Below are positions 52,979 to 62,070 of a stretch of DNA of 64,000 nucleotides, piece by piece. Positions within the stretch are counted from its first letter, which is position 1, and the number at the start of each line of letters is the position of its first letter. Origin of the DNA: Pseudomonas fluorescens (GTDB lineage: Bacteria > Pseudomonadota > Gammaproteobacteria > Pseudomonadales > Pseudomonadaceae); assembly GCF_018614655.1 (NCBI RefSeq), contig NZ_JAGGOG010000014.1, forward strand, positions 124,001 through 188,000. The letters run 5' to 3'. Below the pieces are notes generated by a model. That model ran no database searches and was not told the origin of the DNA. It was given only the letters and a program-made list of their open reading frames with translations. Both the position numbers and the translations under genes were made by a program.

Positions 52979-53069
52979 GTAGCCACTGCCGAGGCACGAG
53001 GCTGCGATGCGGCACGAAGGGGCGCCGTTTAGGGCCGCTTCGCAGCCTCGTGCCTCGGCAGCGGCTACA
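52979..53069. repeat. Large intergenic inverted repeat
   Basis: TGTAGCCactgccgaggcac and following bases through CTGCGA pair with TCGCAGCCTCGTGCCTCGGC and following bases ending at 53069: about 30 bp with one G-U mismatch. It is a distinct REP class from the TGTGGGAG type. It probably ends ppnN transcription before the LysR gene. Confidence 0.85.
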
Positions 53070-53083
53070 TCGGAGAACACCGC

Positions 53084-54013
53084 ATGTCTGCTTCGTTTTC
53101 TTCGCTGAGCATCCACCTGTTGCGGGTTCTGCACACCGTGCTGCAAACCCGCAACATCAGCCACGCGGCCCTCAAGCTCAATGCCAGCCAGTCGCTGATC
53201 AGCCGTCAGTTGCGCCAATTGCGTGATGCCTTTGGCGACCCGCTGCTGGTGCGCAATGGCCGTGAATACGTCTACACCCCACGGGCGCAAAGCCTGATCG
53301 AGCCGTTGAATAAACTGATCGCTGATCTGGACGCCTTGATCACACCCACGCTTTTCGACCCGATGGAATGCCGCCAGCGCTTTCGCATCGCGTCATCAGA
53401 CTACGTCGCGGAGTACATGCTTCCGGCATTGATGGAACATCTGGCGGGCGTCGCGCCCCATGTGGTTGTCGATTACCTGGCCTGGAAACCCAACGACTAC
53501 AAACAATTGGCCAACGGTGAAATCGACCTGGTGACCACCATGCTTGATGTAGAACCCGCCGAAGTTCATGGCCGTACCCTCGGTGACGATCGTCCGGTGT
53601 GCATGATGGCCAAGGATCACCCGCTGGCCGGAGTGCCGCTGACCGCAAAGTCCTACGCTGATGCCGACCATATCCGCATCACCGGTGGTGGCGACAAGGA
53701 CGGCTTCATCGAACGCGATCTGAAAGCCCTCGGCCTGCAGCGAAACATCTTGCTGAACGTGCCGTTCTTTTCCGCGGCCATGGAAGTTGCCAGCCGTCGT
53801 CCGGCATTGCTGACTATCCCCGAACATATTGCCGTGAACCTGTCGCGGTTTTACCCGATGACCTGGCAACCGCTGGACTTCATCACCCATCGCCACCACT
53901 ACTGGACGATCTGGCATGAGCGCACCCACAACGCGGTCGAGCACAAGTGGTTCCGCGATACCGTGCACGAGATCTGGAAACTGTCGAGCTATGGCATCCC
54001 GACCGATGGCTGA
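53084..54013 (+). CDS. LysR-family regulator
   Basis: 309 residues. The DNA-binding region is LSIHLLRVLHTVLQTRNISHAALKLNASQSLISRQLRQLRDAFGDPLLVRNGREYVYTPRA, which resembles the NodD/LinR-type subgroup. The effector domain begins FRIASSDYVAEYMLPALMEHL. GGAG lies eight bases before the ATG. It stands directly upstream of a PLP decarboxylase gene on the same strand, separated by 104 bp with a dyad, so it probably regulates that gene. Confidence 0.9.
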   Translation: MSASFSSLSIHLLRVLHTVLQTRNISHAALKLNASQSLISRQLRQLRDAFGDPLLVRNGREYVYTPRAQSLIEPLNKLIADLDALITPTLFDPMECRQRFRIASSDYVAEYMLPALMEHLAGVAPHVVVDYLAWKPNDYKQLANGEIDLVTTMLDVEPAEVHGRTLGDDRPVCMMAKDHPLAGVPLTAKSYADADHIRITGGGDKDGFIERDLKALGLQRNILLNVPFFSAAMEVASRRPALLTIPEHIAVNLSRFYPMTWQPLDFITHRHHYWTIWHERTHNAVEHKWFRDTVHEIWKLSSYGIPTDG

Positions 54014-54029
54014 GCCAAGCATGCGCAAC

Positions 54030-54048
54030 CTGCATGGTAGCTATGCAG
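54030..54048. promoter_or_regulatory. Dyad upstream of the decarboxylase (LysR-site candidate)
   Basis: CTGCAT-GGTAGCT-ATGCAG, a six-bp perfect dyad with a seven-bp spacer, 70 bp before the decarboxylase start. The size is compatible with a LysR recognition site. Confidence 0.5.
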
Positions 54049-54117
54049 TTTCGCGGCTATAGGACCTGCCGCTCACGCGCCTAACATACGGCCTCTCCTA
54101 CCTGAACGAGGCCGCCC

Positions 54118-55530
54118 ATGAGTCCCGAAGAATTCCGCCGTCACGGCCACCAACTGATCGACCGCATTGCCGACTACCACGCCAACGTGGCGCAACAACC
54201 GGTGATGGCGCGTGTGCAGCCCGGCGACTTGCTCAAGGCCCTGCCCGATCAGGCACCCCAGACCGGCGAAGCCTTTGCCGACGTGCTAAGCGACGTCGAC
54301 CGACTGATCATGCCGGGTCTTTCCCACTGGCAGCACCCCAATTTCTACGGCTACTTTCCGAGTAACGCCTCGTTGCCCTCGATCCTCGGCGACTTCCTCA
54401 GCACGGGACTCGGCGTACTGGGCCTGTCCTGGCAATCGAGCCCGGCGCTCAGTGAGCTGGAAGAAAAGACCGTCGACTGGGTACGAAAAATGGTCGGCCT
54501 CTCTGATAACTGGAGCGGCGTGATCCAGGACACTGCGTCCACCAGCACCCTCGTCGCGTTGATCTGCGCTCGCGAACGTACCACCGAGTACGGCCTGGCA
54601 AGCGGCGGCCTGCAAGCCCAAGGCAAGCCACTGGTGATCTACGTGTCGGAATACGCGCACAGTTCCGTCGATAAAGCCGCACTACTGGCAGGATTCGGCA
54701 AGGACAATATCCGGCACATTGCCTGCGACGACAGCCTGGCCATGGATCCCACCGCCCTTCAGGCCGCCATCGAACAGGATCTCGCCGCCGGCTTGGTACC
54801 CTGCGCCATCGCCGCGACGGTCGGCACCACCACAACCACCGCCGTGGATCCACTGACGCCCGTGGGAGCAATCGCTCGTCGGTTCAACCTGTGGCTGCAC
54901 GTCGACTCCGCCATGGCCGGCTCGGCGATGATCTTGCCGGAGTGCCGCTGGATGTGGGCCGGCATCGAGCAGGCCGACTCCATCGTGGTCAACGCCCACA
55001 AATGGTTAGGGGTAGCCTTTGATTGCTCGCTGTATTTCGTCAAGGATTCGCAGCACCTGATCCGAGTGATGAGCACCAATCCCAGCTACTTGCAGACCAG
55101 CGTCGATTCCGAGGTGAAAAACCTGCGGGACTGGGGCATTCCCCTCGGTCGTCGGTTCCGTGCATTGAAATTGTGGTTCCTGTTGCGCAGCGAAGGTGTG
55201 GAAGGCTTGCAACAACGCCTGCGCCGCGACCTGGCGAATGCCCAATGGCTCAAGGAACAGATCGAGCAGGCAGGCGAATGGAAAGTCCTCGCGCCGGTCA
55301 ATCTGCAGACCCTGTGCATTCGGCACGAACCGGCGGGTTTGGCAGGCGAGGAACTGGATACTTATACCCAGGCCTGGGTCAATCGGCTCAATCAATCAGG
55401 GGTGGTCTATGTCACGCCAGCAACTTTGCAGGGTCGCTGGATGGTGCGGGTGTCCATCGGCGCACTGACCACCGAACGCGAGCATGTGGCCGCGTTGTGG
55501 GCGCATTTGCAGCAGGTCGTAGCGGCTTGA
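54118..55530 (+). CDS. PLP-dependent aromatic L-amino-acid-type decarboxylase
   Basis: 470 residues, group II decarboxylase. Features: LSHWQHPNFYGYFPSNASLPSILGDFLSTGLGVLGLSWQSSPALSELE (typical DDC/TDC region), YVSEYAHSSVDKAALLAGFG with the PLP-stacking His, LHVDSAMAGSAMILPECRW with the PLP-nitrogen Asp, and VNAHKWLGVAFDCSLYFV with the Schiff-base Lys. Substrates of this group are DOPA, tryptophan, tyrosine or phenylalanine; motifs do not fix which. It is preceded by a LysR gene and followed by a convergent RidA gene whose product could remove reactive enamine by-products. Confidence 0.92.
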   Translation: MSPEEFRRHGHQLIDRIADYHANVAQQPVMARVQPGDLLKALPDQAPQTGEAFADVLSDVDRLIMPGLSHWQHPNFYGYFPSNASLPSILGDFLSTGLGVLGLSWQSSPALSELEEKTVDWVRKMVGLSDNWSGVIQDTASTSTLVALICARERTTEYGLASGGLQAQGKPLVIYVSEYAHSSVDKAALLAGFGKDNIRHIACDDSLAMDPTALQAAIEQDLAAGLVPCAIAATVGTTTTTAVDPLTPVGAIARRFNLWLHVDSAMAGSAMILPECRWMWAGIEQADSIVVNAHKWLGVAFDCSLYFVKDSQHLIRVMSTNPSYLQTSVDSEVKNLRDWGIPLGRRFRALKLWFLLRSEGVEGLQQRLRRDLANAQWLKEQIEQAGEWKVLAPVNLQTLCIRHEPAGLAGEELDTYTQAWVNRLNQSGVVYVTPATLQGRWMVRVSIGALTTEREHVAALWAHLQQVVAA

Positions 55531-55531
55531 C

Positions 55532-55924
55532 TCAGCGCTGAACCGCCACGCATTTGATCTCTGCCAGCAAACCTGGAACGGCCAACTCCGATACACCAAT
55601 AGCCGTCCAGGCAGAAATCCCTCGAGGAAACAGGCGGTTTTTCACTTCACGGAAAACCGCCATGTGTTGGCTCATGTTTACGTGATAGGTGGTCATGTCC
55701 ACGACGTCCTCGAAGGTACAACCGCCCTCCTTCAGCACACGCCGCAGGTCTTCCCAGGCGGCAGTGAATTGTTCCTCGGGATCCACGATCACCTCAAGCG
55801 TCGCCGTGCGGCCGACTTGTCCTGCGCAATACAGGGTTTTACCGACTTTGACCGCCGGAACGTACCCGGCGCGTTCAACGATGAGCTGCATGGGATCGGG
55901 GATGATGAGTTCGCGGTCGGTCAT
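55532..55924 (-). CDS. RidA/YjgF-family protein
   Basis: 130 residues. YCAGQVGRTATLEVIVDPEEQFTAAWEDLRRVLKEGGCTFEDVVDMTTYHVNMS and the C-terminal RGISAWTAIGVSELAVPGLLAEIKCVA fit the YjgF fold. The arginine that archetypal RidA uses for imine hydrolysis (in the R-x-C/A element near 105) is not seen in GVSELAVPG, so it belongs to an Rid subgroup of uncertain activity. ATG 55924 is chosen over upstream frames. It converges with the decarboxylase gene, stop next to stop. Confidence 0.9.
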   Translation of the reverse strand: MTDRELIIPDPMQLIVERAGYVPAVKVGKTLYCAGQVGRTATLEVIVDPEEQFTAAWEDLRRVLKEGGCTFEDVVDMTTYHVNMSQHMAVFREVKNRLFPRGISAWTAIGVSELAVPGLLAEIKCVAVQR

Positions 55925-56053
55925 ATGTTGTATCTCTTTGGGGCCAGTTTCCGGCGTGTCGACTGGCAGAGTTCGGACTATGTTTTTATCAGTTCCGATC
56001 AACCGACACCAGCCGAGCAACCTATGGACCAATGGATCTTGTCCTCCGTAGCT

Positions 56054-56071
56054 CCTTACCCTAAGGTAAGG
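56054..56071. promoter_or_regulatory. Palindrome upstream of toxin-antitoxin pair
   Basis: CCTTACC-CTAA-GGTAAGG, a perfect seven-bp dyad just before the antitoxin start. It is a good autoregulatory operator candidate for an AbrB-type antitoxin. Its right arm overlaps the AAGGA ribosome site of the alternative start at 56081. Confidence 0.6.
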
Positions 56072-56095
56072 AATATCACGATGGGGATTATAAAT

Positions 56096-56338
56096 ATGGC
56101 GACCGCCACACTGACGTCAAAAGGCCAGATCACTATTCCTGCTCAGGTCAGGGCAGCCCTCGGGCTGGACACCGGAGACCGGGTCGAATTTGTCGAAATG
56201 GAAGATGGAAAATTCGCCATCATTGCCGCAAGCCACAGCGTGCAGGACCTGAAGGGATTGATCCGCAAGCCCGCCAAGGCGGTCAGCCTCGAAGACATGA
56301 ACCGGGCCATCGCCGCACAGGGAGCAAAAGCCGGATGA
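56096..56338 (+). CDS. AbrB/SpoVT-type antitoxin (VapB/MazE-like)
   Basis: 80 residues. The swapped-hairpin DNA-binding domain ATATLTSKGQITIPAQVRAALGLDTGDRVEFVEMEDGKF is classical. The acidic/helical C-terminal tail (VSLEDMNRAIAAQGAKAG) should wrap the toxin. Its stop overlaps the toxin start in an ATGA. An in-frame ATG at 56081 (MGIIN...) also has a good ribosome site, so the N-terminus could be five residues longer. Confidence 0.9.
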   Translation: MATATLTSKGQITIPAQVRAALGLDTGDRVEFVEMEDGKFAIIAASHSVQDLKGLIRKPAKAVSLEDMNRAIAAQGAKAG

Positions 56339-56730
56339 TTGGCTTGGATACGAATGTTCTGGTGCGTTATGTCACCCAGGACGATCCCGTGCAGTCAGCA
56401 AAAGCGTCGAAGCTGATCGAGTCTCTGACCGCCGCGTTTCCCGGTTTTGTCAGCCTGGTCTCAGTCGTGGAGTTGGTCTGGGTTTTACAAACCTGCTACC
56501 AGTCAGCCAAGGGTGAAGTGGTAACCGTACTGGAGACGCTACTGCGTACCCGGGAACTGACCATCGAGCACGCCGAAGTCATCTGGCAAGCCTTGCGACG
56601 ATTCACCACCACCAAGGCCGACTTCGCCGACTGCCTGATTGAACGCTGCGCCCATGCGGCGGGATGTGAATACACGGCGACCTTTGACATCAGCGCCACC
56701 AAGACCGCCGGTATGCGACAGCTGACCTGA
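56335..56730 (+). CDS. PIN-domain toxin (VapC-like)
   Basis: 131 residues. Acidic active-site residues of the PIN fold are visible: Asp in MIGLDTNVLVRY, Glu in SVVELVWVLQ, Asp in KADFADCLIERCA, and the terminal Asp in TATFDISATK. PIN toxins are Mg-dependent ribonucleases, often cutting tRNA or rRNA, neutralised by the co-encoded antitoxin. The ATGA overlap with the AbrB-type gene supports a functional toxin-antitoxin pair. The locus appears intact. Confidence 0.92.
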   Translation: MIGLDTNVLVRYVTQDDPVQSAKASKLIESLTAAFPGFVSLVSVVELVWVLQTCYQSAKGEVVTVLETLLRTRELTIEHAEVIWQALRRFTTTKADFADCLIERCAHAAGCEYTATFDISATKTAGMRQLT

Positions 56731-56735
56731 AACGA

Positions 56736-57065
56736 TCAGCGAATCCAACCACCTACCTGCCAATGATACCCGTCATTACGCGGCTCCCAATGCGGGTGCA
56801 CATAACGATACCCAGGCCTGAGCGGCTCCCAGTGGCCGTGCACCGGAACATAGCGTTCACCTTTCCAGCGCCAGTAGCCTCGCGACCACAAATAACCCGG
56901 GCGAGCTTCTGGCTCGACCTCCACCACCTGCACCGGTGGCGGTTGTGGCGCTACCACTTCGAAATATTCATGCTGTACCGGACGCCGATCATGCACAACC
57001 CGCTCCTCGACACACCCGGAAGCCGCGACCACAATGGCCGCCAACGCCGCATAACGTAGCAACAT
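56736..57065 (-). CDS. Small lipoprotein with YxWxxGxW-type repeats
   Basis: 109 residues. A lipobox (AIVVAASGC) ends the signal peptide. After a Pro/Val-rich linker the protein has tandem aromatic repeats: GYLWSRGYWRWKGERYVPVHGHWEPLRPGYRYVHPHWEPRNDGYHWQVGGW. These YXWXXGXW-type repeats are frequent in secreted or outer membrane lipoproteins of unknown function. It converges with the toxin gene five bp apart. No operon partner. Confidence 0.85.
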   Translation of the reverse strand: MLLRYAALAAIVVAASGCVEERVVHDRRPVQHEYFEVVAPQPPPVQVVEVEPEARPGYLWSRGYWRWKGERYVPVHGHWEPLRPGYRYVHPHWEPRNDGYHWQVGGWIR

Positions 57066-57226
57066 ACAGACCCCTCGGGCGTCACCGCCCAGCGTTTACA
57101 CCGGTAAAAAATGCCCCCTTGTTCCAACCACGCTCCTGCTTGGCTATGAAGATATTTTTAACAGGTGGAATCTGTCTGCTTGCTGAATCTACATGCAGGT
57201 TGTGTGTAAAGAAAACTGACCGAACG

Positions 57227-58123
57227 CTAGGACGCACCGAACCGCCCAATCACCGCCTCAACAAACCTTCGCAACTTGGCGGTGCGCTGGCGATTGGCGG
57301 TGTAAAGCAGATGCATCTGTCGGCTCGGCGCCTCAAAGTCCGGCAGCAATTGCACCAAATCGCCGTTTTTCAGTGCTGGCCGAAGAAAGTCTTCCGGGCC
57401 CAGCACAATGCCAAATCCATCCAGTGCAGCGGACATCAAGGCCTTGCTTTCATTGACCTGTAAGCGGCTGGCAACCTGCACCTTATGCAGGGTCGAGCCC
57501 TGGTAGAACGACCATTCGCGATCCGCCGGGCGCGACCAGTAGGCGTATCCCAGGCATTCGTGGTGTTCCAGGTCTGCCGGAGTGCGGGGTGTTCCTCGCC
57601 CCGCCAGATAGGCCGGTGCGGCGCAGACCACCAACCGGTAAGGCGACAGCGGCCTGGCGGTCAGGCTGGTGGTTGCCAGGGGACCAATGCGAAACGCCAC
57701 TTCATAGCCCTCCTCCACCAGGTCAACAAAACGGTCGGTCAGGTGCAGGTCGATTTCCACGTCCGGGTTGTCCCGTAGAAACGCCGTCACCAGCGGCATG
57801 AGGCTGTAGGAACCGAAGGTCACCGGGGCAGTGATTTTCAGTTTGCCGCGAGGCGTGTCGTTCATGATCTGTGCGAGGGAGTCCGCCGCTTCGGCTTCCG
57901 TCAGGATATGTTTGCAGCGCTCGTAGTACGCATTGCCCAACTCCGTCAGGCTTTGCCGGCGCGTGGTGCGATTGAGCAGCCGTGCCCCCAAGCGATGCTC
58001 CAGGGCGGCCACATGTTTGGCGACCATCTGCGCCGACATGTTCAAACGTTCAGCCGCTCGCGCATAGGAGCCCAACTCGGCGGCCATTACAAAGGCGTTC
58101 ATGCTCGAAAGGCGGTCCATCAT
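57227..58123 (-). CDS. LysR-family regulator
   Basis: 298 residues. MDRLSSMNAFVMAAELGSYARAAERLNMSAQMVAKHVAALEHRLGARLLNRTTRRQSLTELG is the DNA-binding region, with an effector domain starting KLKITAPVTFGSYSLMPLVTAF. It faces the NAD(P)-binding reductase gene across 100 bp, the usual arrangement for LysR-controlled redox genes. The 161-bp stretch 57066-57226 at its 3' side holds nothing I can name. Confidence 0.9.
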   Translation of the reverse strand: MMDRLSSMNAFVMAAELGSYARAAERLNMSAQMVAKHVAALEHRLGARLLNRTTRRQSLTELGNAYYERCKHILTEAEAADSLAQIMNDTPRGKLKITAPVTFGSYSLMPLVTAFLRDNPDVEIDLHLTDRFVDLVEEGYEVAFRIGPLATTSLTARPLSPYRLVVCAAPAYLAGRGTPRTPADLEHHECLGYAYWSRPADREWSFYQGSTLHKVQVASRLQVNESKALMSAALDGFGIVLGPEDFLRPALKNGDLVQLLPDFEAPSRQMHLLYTANRQRTAKLRRFVEAVIGRFGAS

Positions 58124-58223
58124 TCGCTACTCCCAGTAACAACAGCCCATGCAAAAACACTATTTATCGCCTATTGGTTGCCAATCATCATAACCCCACA
58201 CCATCCAACAGAGGAGCTGGGAC

Positions 58224-58886
58224 ATGCGGATTGGCATTCTTGGAGCAGGCTTTATCGGGCGCGCCGTGGCGCAATTGGCCCTCGCGGCCGGGCATGAAGT
58301 GATGTTGAGCAATTCACGCGGTCCACACACCATGAGCAGCGTGTTGAGTGGTATCCGTGGCGTTAAAGTGGGCACGGCGCAGGACGCCGCGAAATTTGGC
58401 GACCTGGTGCTGGTGGCGATTCCCCTGGAACATTACCGCAGCGTGCCCGCGCAATGGCTGGAGGGTAAAACGGTGATGGATGCCAACAACTATTACCCGA
58501 GCCGGGATGGGCACATTCCCGAGCTGGACCGCTTTGAAACCACTACCAGCCGTTTGCTGGCCGAGCATCTGCCTGGCGCAAACGTGGTAAAGGTATTCAA
58601 TGCGATCCTCGCTCCAGACCTGACCAAAGACGCCCGCGCCCAAGGTTCACCGGACCGTCGCGCGCTGCCCGTGGCAGCAGATGATCACACCGCGAAAGTG
58701 CAGGTAATCACATTACTGGACGAAATCGGCTTCGATGCCGTGGATGCCGGCGGGCTGGACGAGAGCTGGCGATTCGAGCGGGCCAAGCCGGCTTACTGCA
58801 TCCCGCTGGATAAAGCCGGCTTGAAGGCCGCATTGGCCCTGGCTGAACGGCAAGTGGAAGTACCCGAGCCTTGGCGGCATCACTGA
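58224..58886 (+). CDS. NAD(P)-binding reductase (F420 oxidoreductase-like domain)
   Basis: 220 residues. The Rossmann motif is RIGILGAGFIGRAVAQLALAAGHEV followed by LSNSRGP (an Arg after the second strand suggests NADPH). VLVAIPLEHYRSVPAQWLEGKTVMDANNYYPSRDG and VVKVFNAILAPDL are typical of the NADPH-dependent F420 reductase-like family found in bacteria that lack F420. The substrate is unknown. It is divergent from a LysR gene and followed by a strong terminator. Confidence 0.85.
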   Translation: MRIGILGAGFIGRAVAQLALAAGHEVMLSNSRGPHTMSSVLSGIRGVKVGTAQDAAKFGDLVLVAIPLEHYRSVPAQWLEGKTVMDANNYYPSRDGHIPELDRFETTTSRLLAEHLPGANVVKVFNAILAPDLTKDARAQGSPDRRALPVAADDHTAKVQVITLLDEIGFDAVDAGGLDESWRFERAKPAYCIPLDKAGLKAALALAERQVEVPEPWRHH

Positions 58887-58892
58887 AGCCAC

Positions 58893-58932
58893 AAAAAAGC
58901 CCGCTGAACCGTTAACGGCTCAGCGGGCTTTT
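58893..58932. terminator. Bidirectional terminator between reductase and mqo
   Basis: AAAAAAGCCCGCTGA...TCAGCGGGCTTTT forms a 14-15-bp stem with an internal GTTAAC loop, serving the reductase (+) and mqo (-) genes. Confidence 0.9.
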
Positions 58933-58970
58933 CATATGGCGTGGTCCTGACTCAGGACCTCACCAATAGC

Positions 58971-60617
58971 TTACAGCGCAATATCAGCCGCTGGCTTGCT
59001 CGGCTCAGCCGCAGGCTTTGCAGCCTCGGTGGCTTGTGGAGCAGCCAGTTGCGGAATGGCTGGCGGAGGCGTCAGTTGCAGAACGTTGGCGGTGTAGGCC
59101 CATTCTTTAGCAACAGCTTCAGGGCTGTCGTTCAGCTTGGTGCCGTAGCTCGGCACGATCTGGTGCAGCTTTTCCTGCCAGGCAGGGGTCGCGACCTGAT
59201 CCTTGAACACTTTCTGCAGCACGGTCAGCATGATCGGAGCCGCGGTGGACGCGCCTGGCGATGCGCCCAACAGACCGGCGATGGTGTTGTCGGCGGAGGT
59301 GACCACCTCGGTACCGAGTTTCAGGACGCCGCCCTGCTCTTCGTCACGCTTGATGATCTGCACGCGCTGACCGGCTTGCCACAGGCGCCAGTCTTCTTTC
59401 TTGGCGTTCGGGAAGTACTCTTGCAGCGCCTTGAAGCGGTCGTCATCCGACTGCATCAGTTGGCCGGCGAGGTACTCGACCAGGGGGTATTCGCGGATAC
59501 CGACTTTGGTCATTGGCCAGATGTTGTGGGTGGTGGTGCTGGTCAGCAGGTCCAGGTACGAACCTTCCTTCAGGAACTTGGTGGAGAAGGTCGCGAATGG
59601 GCCAAACAGGATCACGCGCTTACCATCCAGCACACGGGTGTCCAGGTGCGGAACCGACATCGGCGGAGCACCAACGGAAGCTTTGCCGTAGGCCTTGGCC
59701 AGATGCTGTTCGGCCACGGTTGGGTTCTCGGTTACGAGGAACGAGCCGCCAACAGGGAAACCGGCGTATTCACGTGCTTCCGGAATACCCGACTTCTGCA
59801 GCAGATGCAGTGCACCGCCGCCCGCGCCGATGAACACGAACTTGGCGTCGGTTTCGGTCGTGGTGCCGTCTTTCAGGTTCTTGTAGCTGACGCGCCAGGA
59901 GCCGTCGTCATTCTTGGTGATGTCCTGCACTTCGCTCGACAGTTTCAGATCGAACTTCGGCGTGGTTTGCAGGTGAGCAACGAACTGGCGGGTGATCTCG
60001 CCGAAGTTCACGTCAGTGCCGATCGGGGTCCAGGTGGCCGCGATTTTCTGGTTCGGGTCACGCCCTTCCATCATCAGCGGAACCCACTTCGCGATCTGCG
60101 CCGGGTCTTCGGAGTACTGCATGCCGGCAAACAGCGGGCTCGCCTGCAGCGCTTCATAACGCTTCTTGAGGAACTTGATGTTGTCATCGCCCCACACAAA
60201 GCTCATGTGCGGAGTGGAGTTGATGAACGAACGCGGGTTTTTCAGAACGCCCTGCTGAACCTGCCAGGACCAGAACTGACGGGAGATCTGGAACGCTTCG
60301 TTGATCTCGACCGCTTTAGGGATCTCAACGTTGCCGTTCTTGTCTTCCGGGGTGTAGTTCAGCTCAGCCAGGGCCGAGTGACCAGTACCGGCGTTGTTCC
60401 AGCCATTGGAGCTTTCTTCGGCGACGCCATCAAGGCGCTCGACCATCTCCATCGACCAGTCCGGTTGTAGCTCATTGAGCCAAACACCCAGGGTCGCGCT
60501 CATGATGCCGCCGCCAATCAGCAGCACATCGACTTTCTTTGCCTCTTCCGCGTGAACGGACGTGATCCCCATCGACAAAGCCAGCCCCAGCAGGGCCGTG
60601 TTCATTTTTTTAAACAT
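58971..60617 (-). CDS. mqo: Malate:quinone oxidoreductase
   Basis: 548 residues. [22 protein letters not shown] is the FAD-binding motif, followed by the Mqo-typical [33 protein letters not shown] and [21 protein letters not shown]. It oxidises malate to oxaloacetate and passes electrons to ubiquinone at the membrane. Unusually for a cytoplasmic-face enzyme, the N-terminus has a signal-like segment ([15 protein letters not shown]) and the C-terminus an Ala/Pro-rich tail, features I recall in one Pseudomonas Mqo paralogue. ATG 60617 is chosen over 60626. Confidence 0.94.
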   Translation of the reverse strand: MFKKMNTALLGLALSMGITSVHAEEAKKVDVLLIGGGIMSATLGVWLNELQPDWSMEMVERLDGVAEESSNGWNNAGTGHSALAELNYTPEDKNGNVEIPKAVEINEAFQISRQFWSWQVQQGVLKNPRSFINSTPHMSFVWGDDNIKFLKKRYEALQASPLFAGMQYSEDPAQIAKWVPLMMEGRDPNQKIAATWTPIGTDVNFGEITRQFVAHLQTTPKFDLKLSSEVQDITKNDDGSWRVSYKNLKDGTTTETDAKFVFIGAGGGALHLLQKSGIPEAREYAGFPVGGSFLVTENPTVAEQHLAKAYGKASVGAPPMSVPHLDTRVLDGKRVILFGPFATFSTKFLKEGSYLDLLTSTTTHNIWPMTKVGIREYPLVEYLAGQLMQSDDDRFKALQEYFPNAKKEDWRLWQAGQRVQIIKRDEEQGGVLKLGTEVVTSADNTIAGLLGASPGASTAAPIMLTVLQKVFKDQVATPAWQEKLHQIVPSYGTKLNDSPEAVAKEWAYTANVLQLTPPPAIPQLAAPQATEAAKPAAEPSKPAADIAL

Positions 60618-61144
60618 CAGTAGCACCTATGATAAAACGCCATCCGCCCCACAGCCCTCTCTTCATGCGAAAACCCTGCGTTACGCCAAGCAGCGCCATA
60701 CGGTTTCCCACACTCACAAGAACCCCGGAACGGGCACACAAGGTCGATGCATCGACCTCAGTTTTATGTCTTTCTGCGCTGACTTCTTATCATTATTGGC
60801 TTCAGCTACCTCGGCGACATCATCCGGCCGCGCGTGTTCGAATGCACGCACGAGAGAAAGGTTAGACCAAGATGGCGCGCAGAATATCATGGTCGAGTGG
60901 GATGGGGCGTCTGTTGTGGACTGAGTGGTCGGATCTGGGGCGGATAGAGGGCTCTAAACCGGGAGATTGGGGCTTTTTGTAGGAGCGAGCTTGCTCACGA
61001 TGGACGTGAACGATGACACGCCCTGACTGACCAGGATTCCCTTGTGGCGAGGGAACTTGCTCCCGTTGGGGTGCGCAGCAGCCCCTCAGACGAGAGGACG
61101 CCACCGCAACTCGATTATCCCCACAGCGAATGGCACATCACCGC
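60618..61144. other. 527-bp intergenic region with REP elements
   Basis: 60618-60977 upstream of mqo holds no gene I can support; the mqo promoter must lie here. From 60978 two REP-type palindromes follow. Short frames across it have no ribosome sites or motifs. Confidence 0.5.
60978..61085. repeat. Pair of REP-type elements
   Basis: TGTAGGAGCGAGCTTGCTCacga near 60978 and TTGTGGCGAGGGAACTTGCTCCCG near 61042, followed by GGGGTGCGCAGCAGCCCC. They are diverged members of the GGGAGCAAGCTCCC family seen at 48909. Confidence 0.75.
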
Positions 61145-61363
61145 TTAGTCATGCAGCAAGCCCGAACTGTATGCATTGAAACTGCTACCTATGGCACTAC
61201 TGCCACCGAAGTTCGCCTTCTTATTGGAGCTTCCGGTGACATGGTCGCCGAAGGATTGGCAGCCCTCGGCGGGGCAACTACTGGTGCTCGTGCTCACACC
61301 GGAGCAAGCGCCCAGCAGCAGGGTGCCAGCGATCATCACGACTTTGAAGAGATTCGAGATCAT
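61145..61363 (-). CDS. Small lipoprotein of unknown function
   Basis: 72 residues. The signal peptide MISNLFKVVMIAGTLLLGAC ends in a lipobox (LLGAC). The mature part is Ser/Gly-rich with two further Cys (SSCPAEGCQSF), perhaps a disulfide. Family not recognised. GGAA lies about seven bases before the ATG. The 157-bp stretch between it and soxR holds nothing I can name. Confidence 0.65.
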   Translation of the reverse strand: MISNLFKVVMIAGTLLLGACSGVSTSTSSCPAEGCQSFGDHVTGSSNKKANFGGSSAIGSSFNAYSSGLLHD

Positions 61364-61520
61364 TTTTCAGTTCCAGGTGGGCTGGAGGCATGGCGGTACC
61401 ATTCTCAGACCTAATCCTAGACCTCAAAACCACCAGGGATCATGAAACCTTTCCGGGCGACAGGATTGGTTCAGTTTGCCGTTTTTGATACGGCCACAAG
61501 TTTGCCTATCAGAACAAGCC

Positions 61521-61991
61521 TTAAGTAGGCGGCGGATCCCCGAGCCATCTGCGTGGGCCAGGACCGTTTTTCCCCGCTCGATCCCCCGGGTTGGTCATTT
61601 TGCAATGCTTAAGCGAAAGACACCCGCAACCAATGCAATGATCGAGCTCGATATACAGTCGCTGCAATTCCAGAATCCTCTCGGCAACACGCTGTTTCCA
61701 CTCGCCAGACAATCGCTGCCAGTCACCATCCGTAGCCAGTGAATGGGTTGAAATGCTGGCGAGCTGAGCGCCTATCTCATCCAGTGAATAACCAATCCGC
61801 TGGGCAAAGACGATAAACGCGACACGCCGCAGGGTCGAGCGCGGAAAGTAGCGGTGACTGGCCTCATGCCGCTTCGACTCAATCAGCCCCCGAGACTCGT
61901 AGAACCGCAAGGCTGATGCCGCAACACCACTGCGCCGGGCGATCTGACTGATTGACAGCAACGGGTCATTATCACTACCAGTAGAACGCAT
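61521..61991 (-). CDS. soxR: Redox-sensitive regulator SoxR
   Basis: 156 residues. The MerR-type helix-turn-helix is LLSISQIARRSGVAASALRFYESRGLIES, followed by a dimerisation helix and the [2Fe-2S]-binding cysteine cluster CIGCGCLSLKHC, diagnostic of SoxR. The C-terminal tail NPGDRAGKNGPGPRRWLGD is usual. In pseudomonads SoxR responds to redox-active compounds and activates efflux and monooxygenase genes. Its divergent neighbour is an MFS exporter gene, with a dyad between them. ATG 61991 is chosen; the longer frame crosses the operator. Confidence 0.95.
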   Translation of the reverse strand: MRSTGSDNDPLLSISQIARRSGVAASALRFYESRGLIESKRHEASHRYFPRSTLRRVAFIVFAQRIGYSLDEIGAQLASISTHSLATDGDWQRLSGEWKQRVAERILELQRLYIELDHCIGCGCLSLKHCKMTNPGDRAGKNGPGPRRWLGDPPPT

Positions 61992-62017
61992 TGTCTTACC
62001 CCCGACGGCTTGAATTG

Positions 62018-62033
62018 AAGTTGACTTTAACTT
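62018..62033. promoter_or_regulatory. SoxR-box-like dyad
   Basis: AAGTT-GACTTT-AACTT lies between soxR and the MFS gene, upstream of the latter by about 38 bp. MerR-family activators bind such dyads within a stretched -35/-10 spacer. Confidence 0.6.
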
Positions 62034-62070
62034 GTATCCTCGGCGCAAGTTCAACCAGACGGGAGGCAAA

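Noticed and set aside
51518..53290. 590-residue open frame on the minus strand opposite ppnN
   Set aside because: It is the antisense shadow of ppnN in GC-rich DNA: low complexity, no motif, no ribosome site, while the plus strand matches PpnN throughout.
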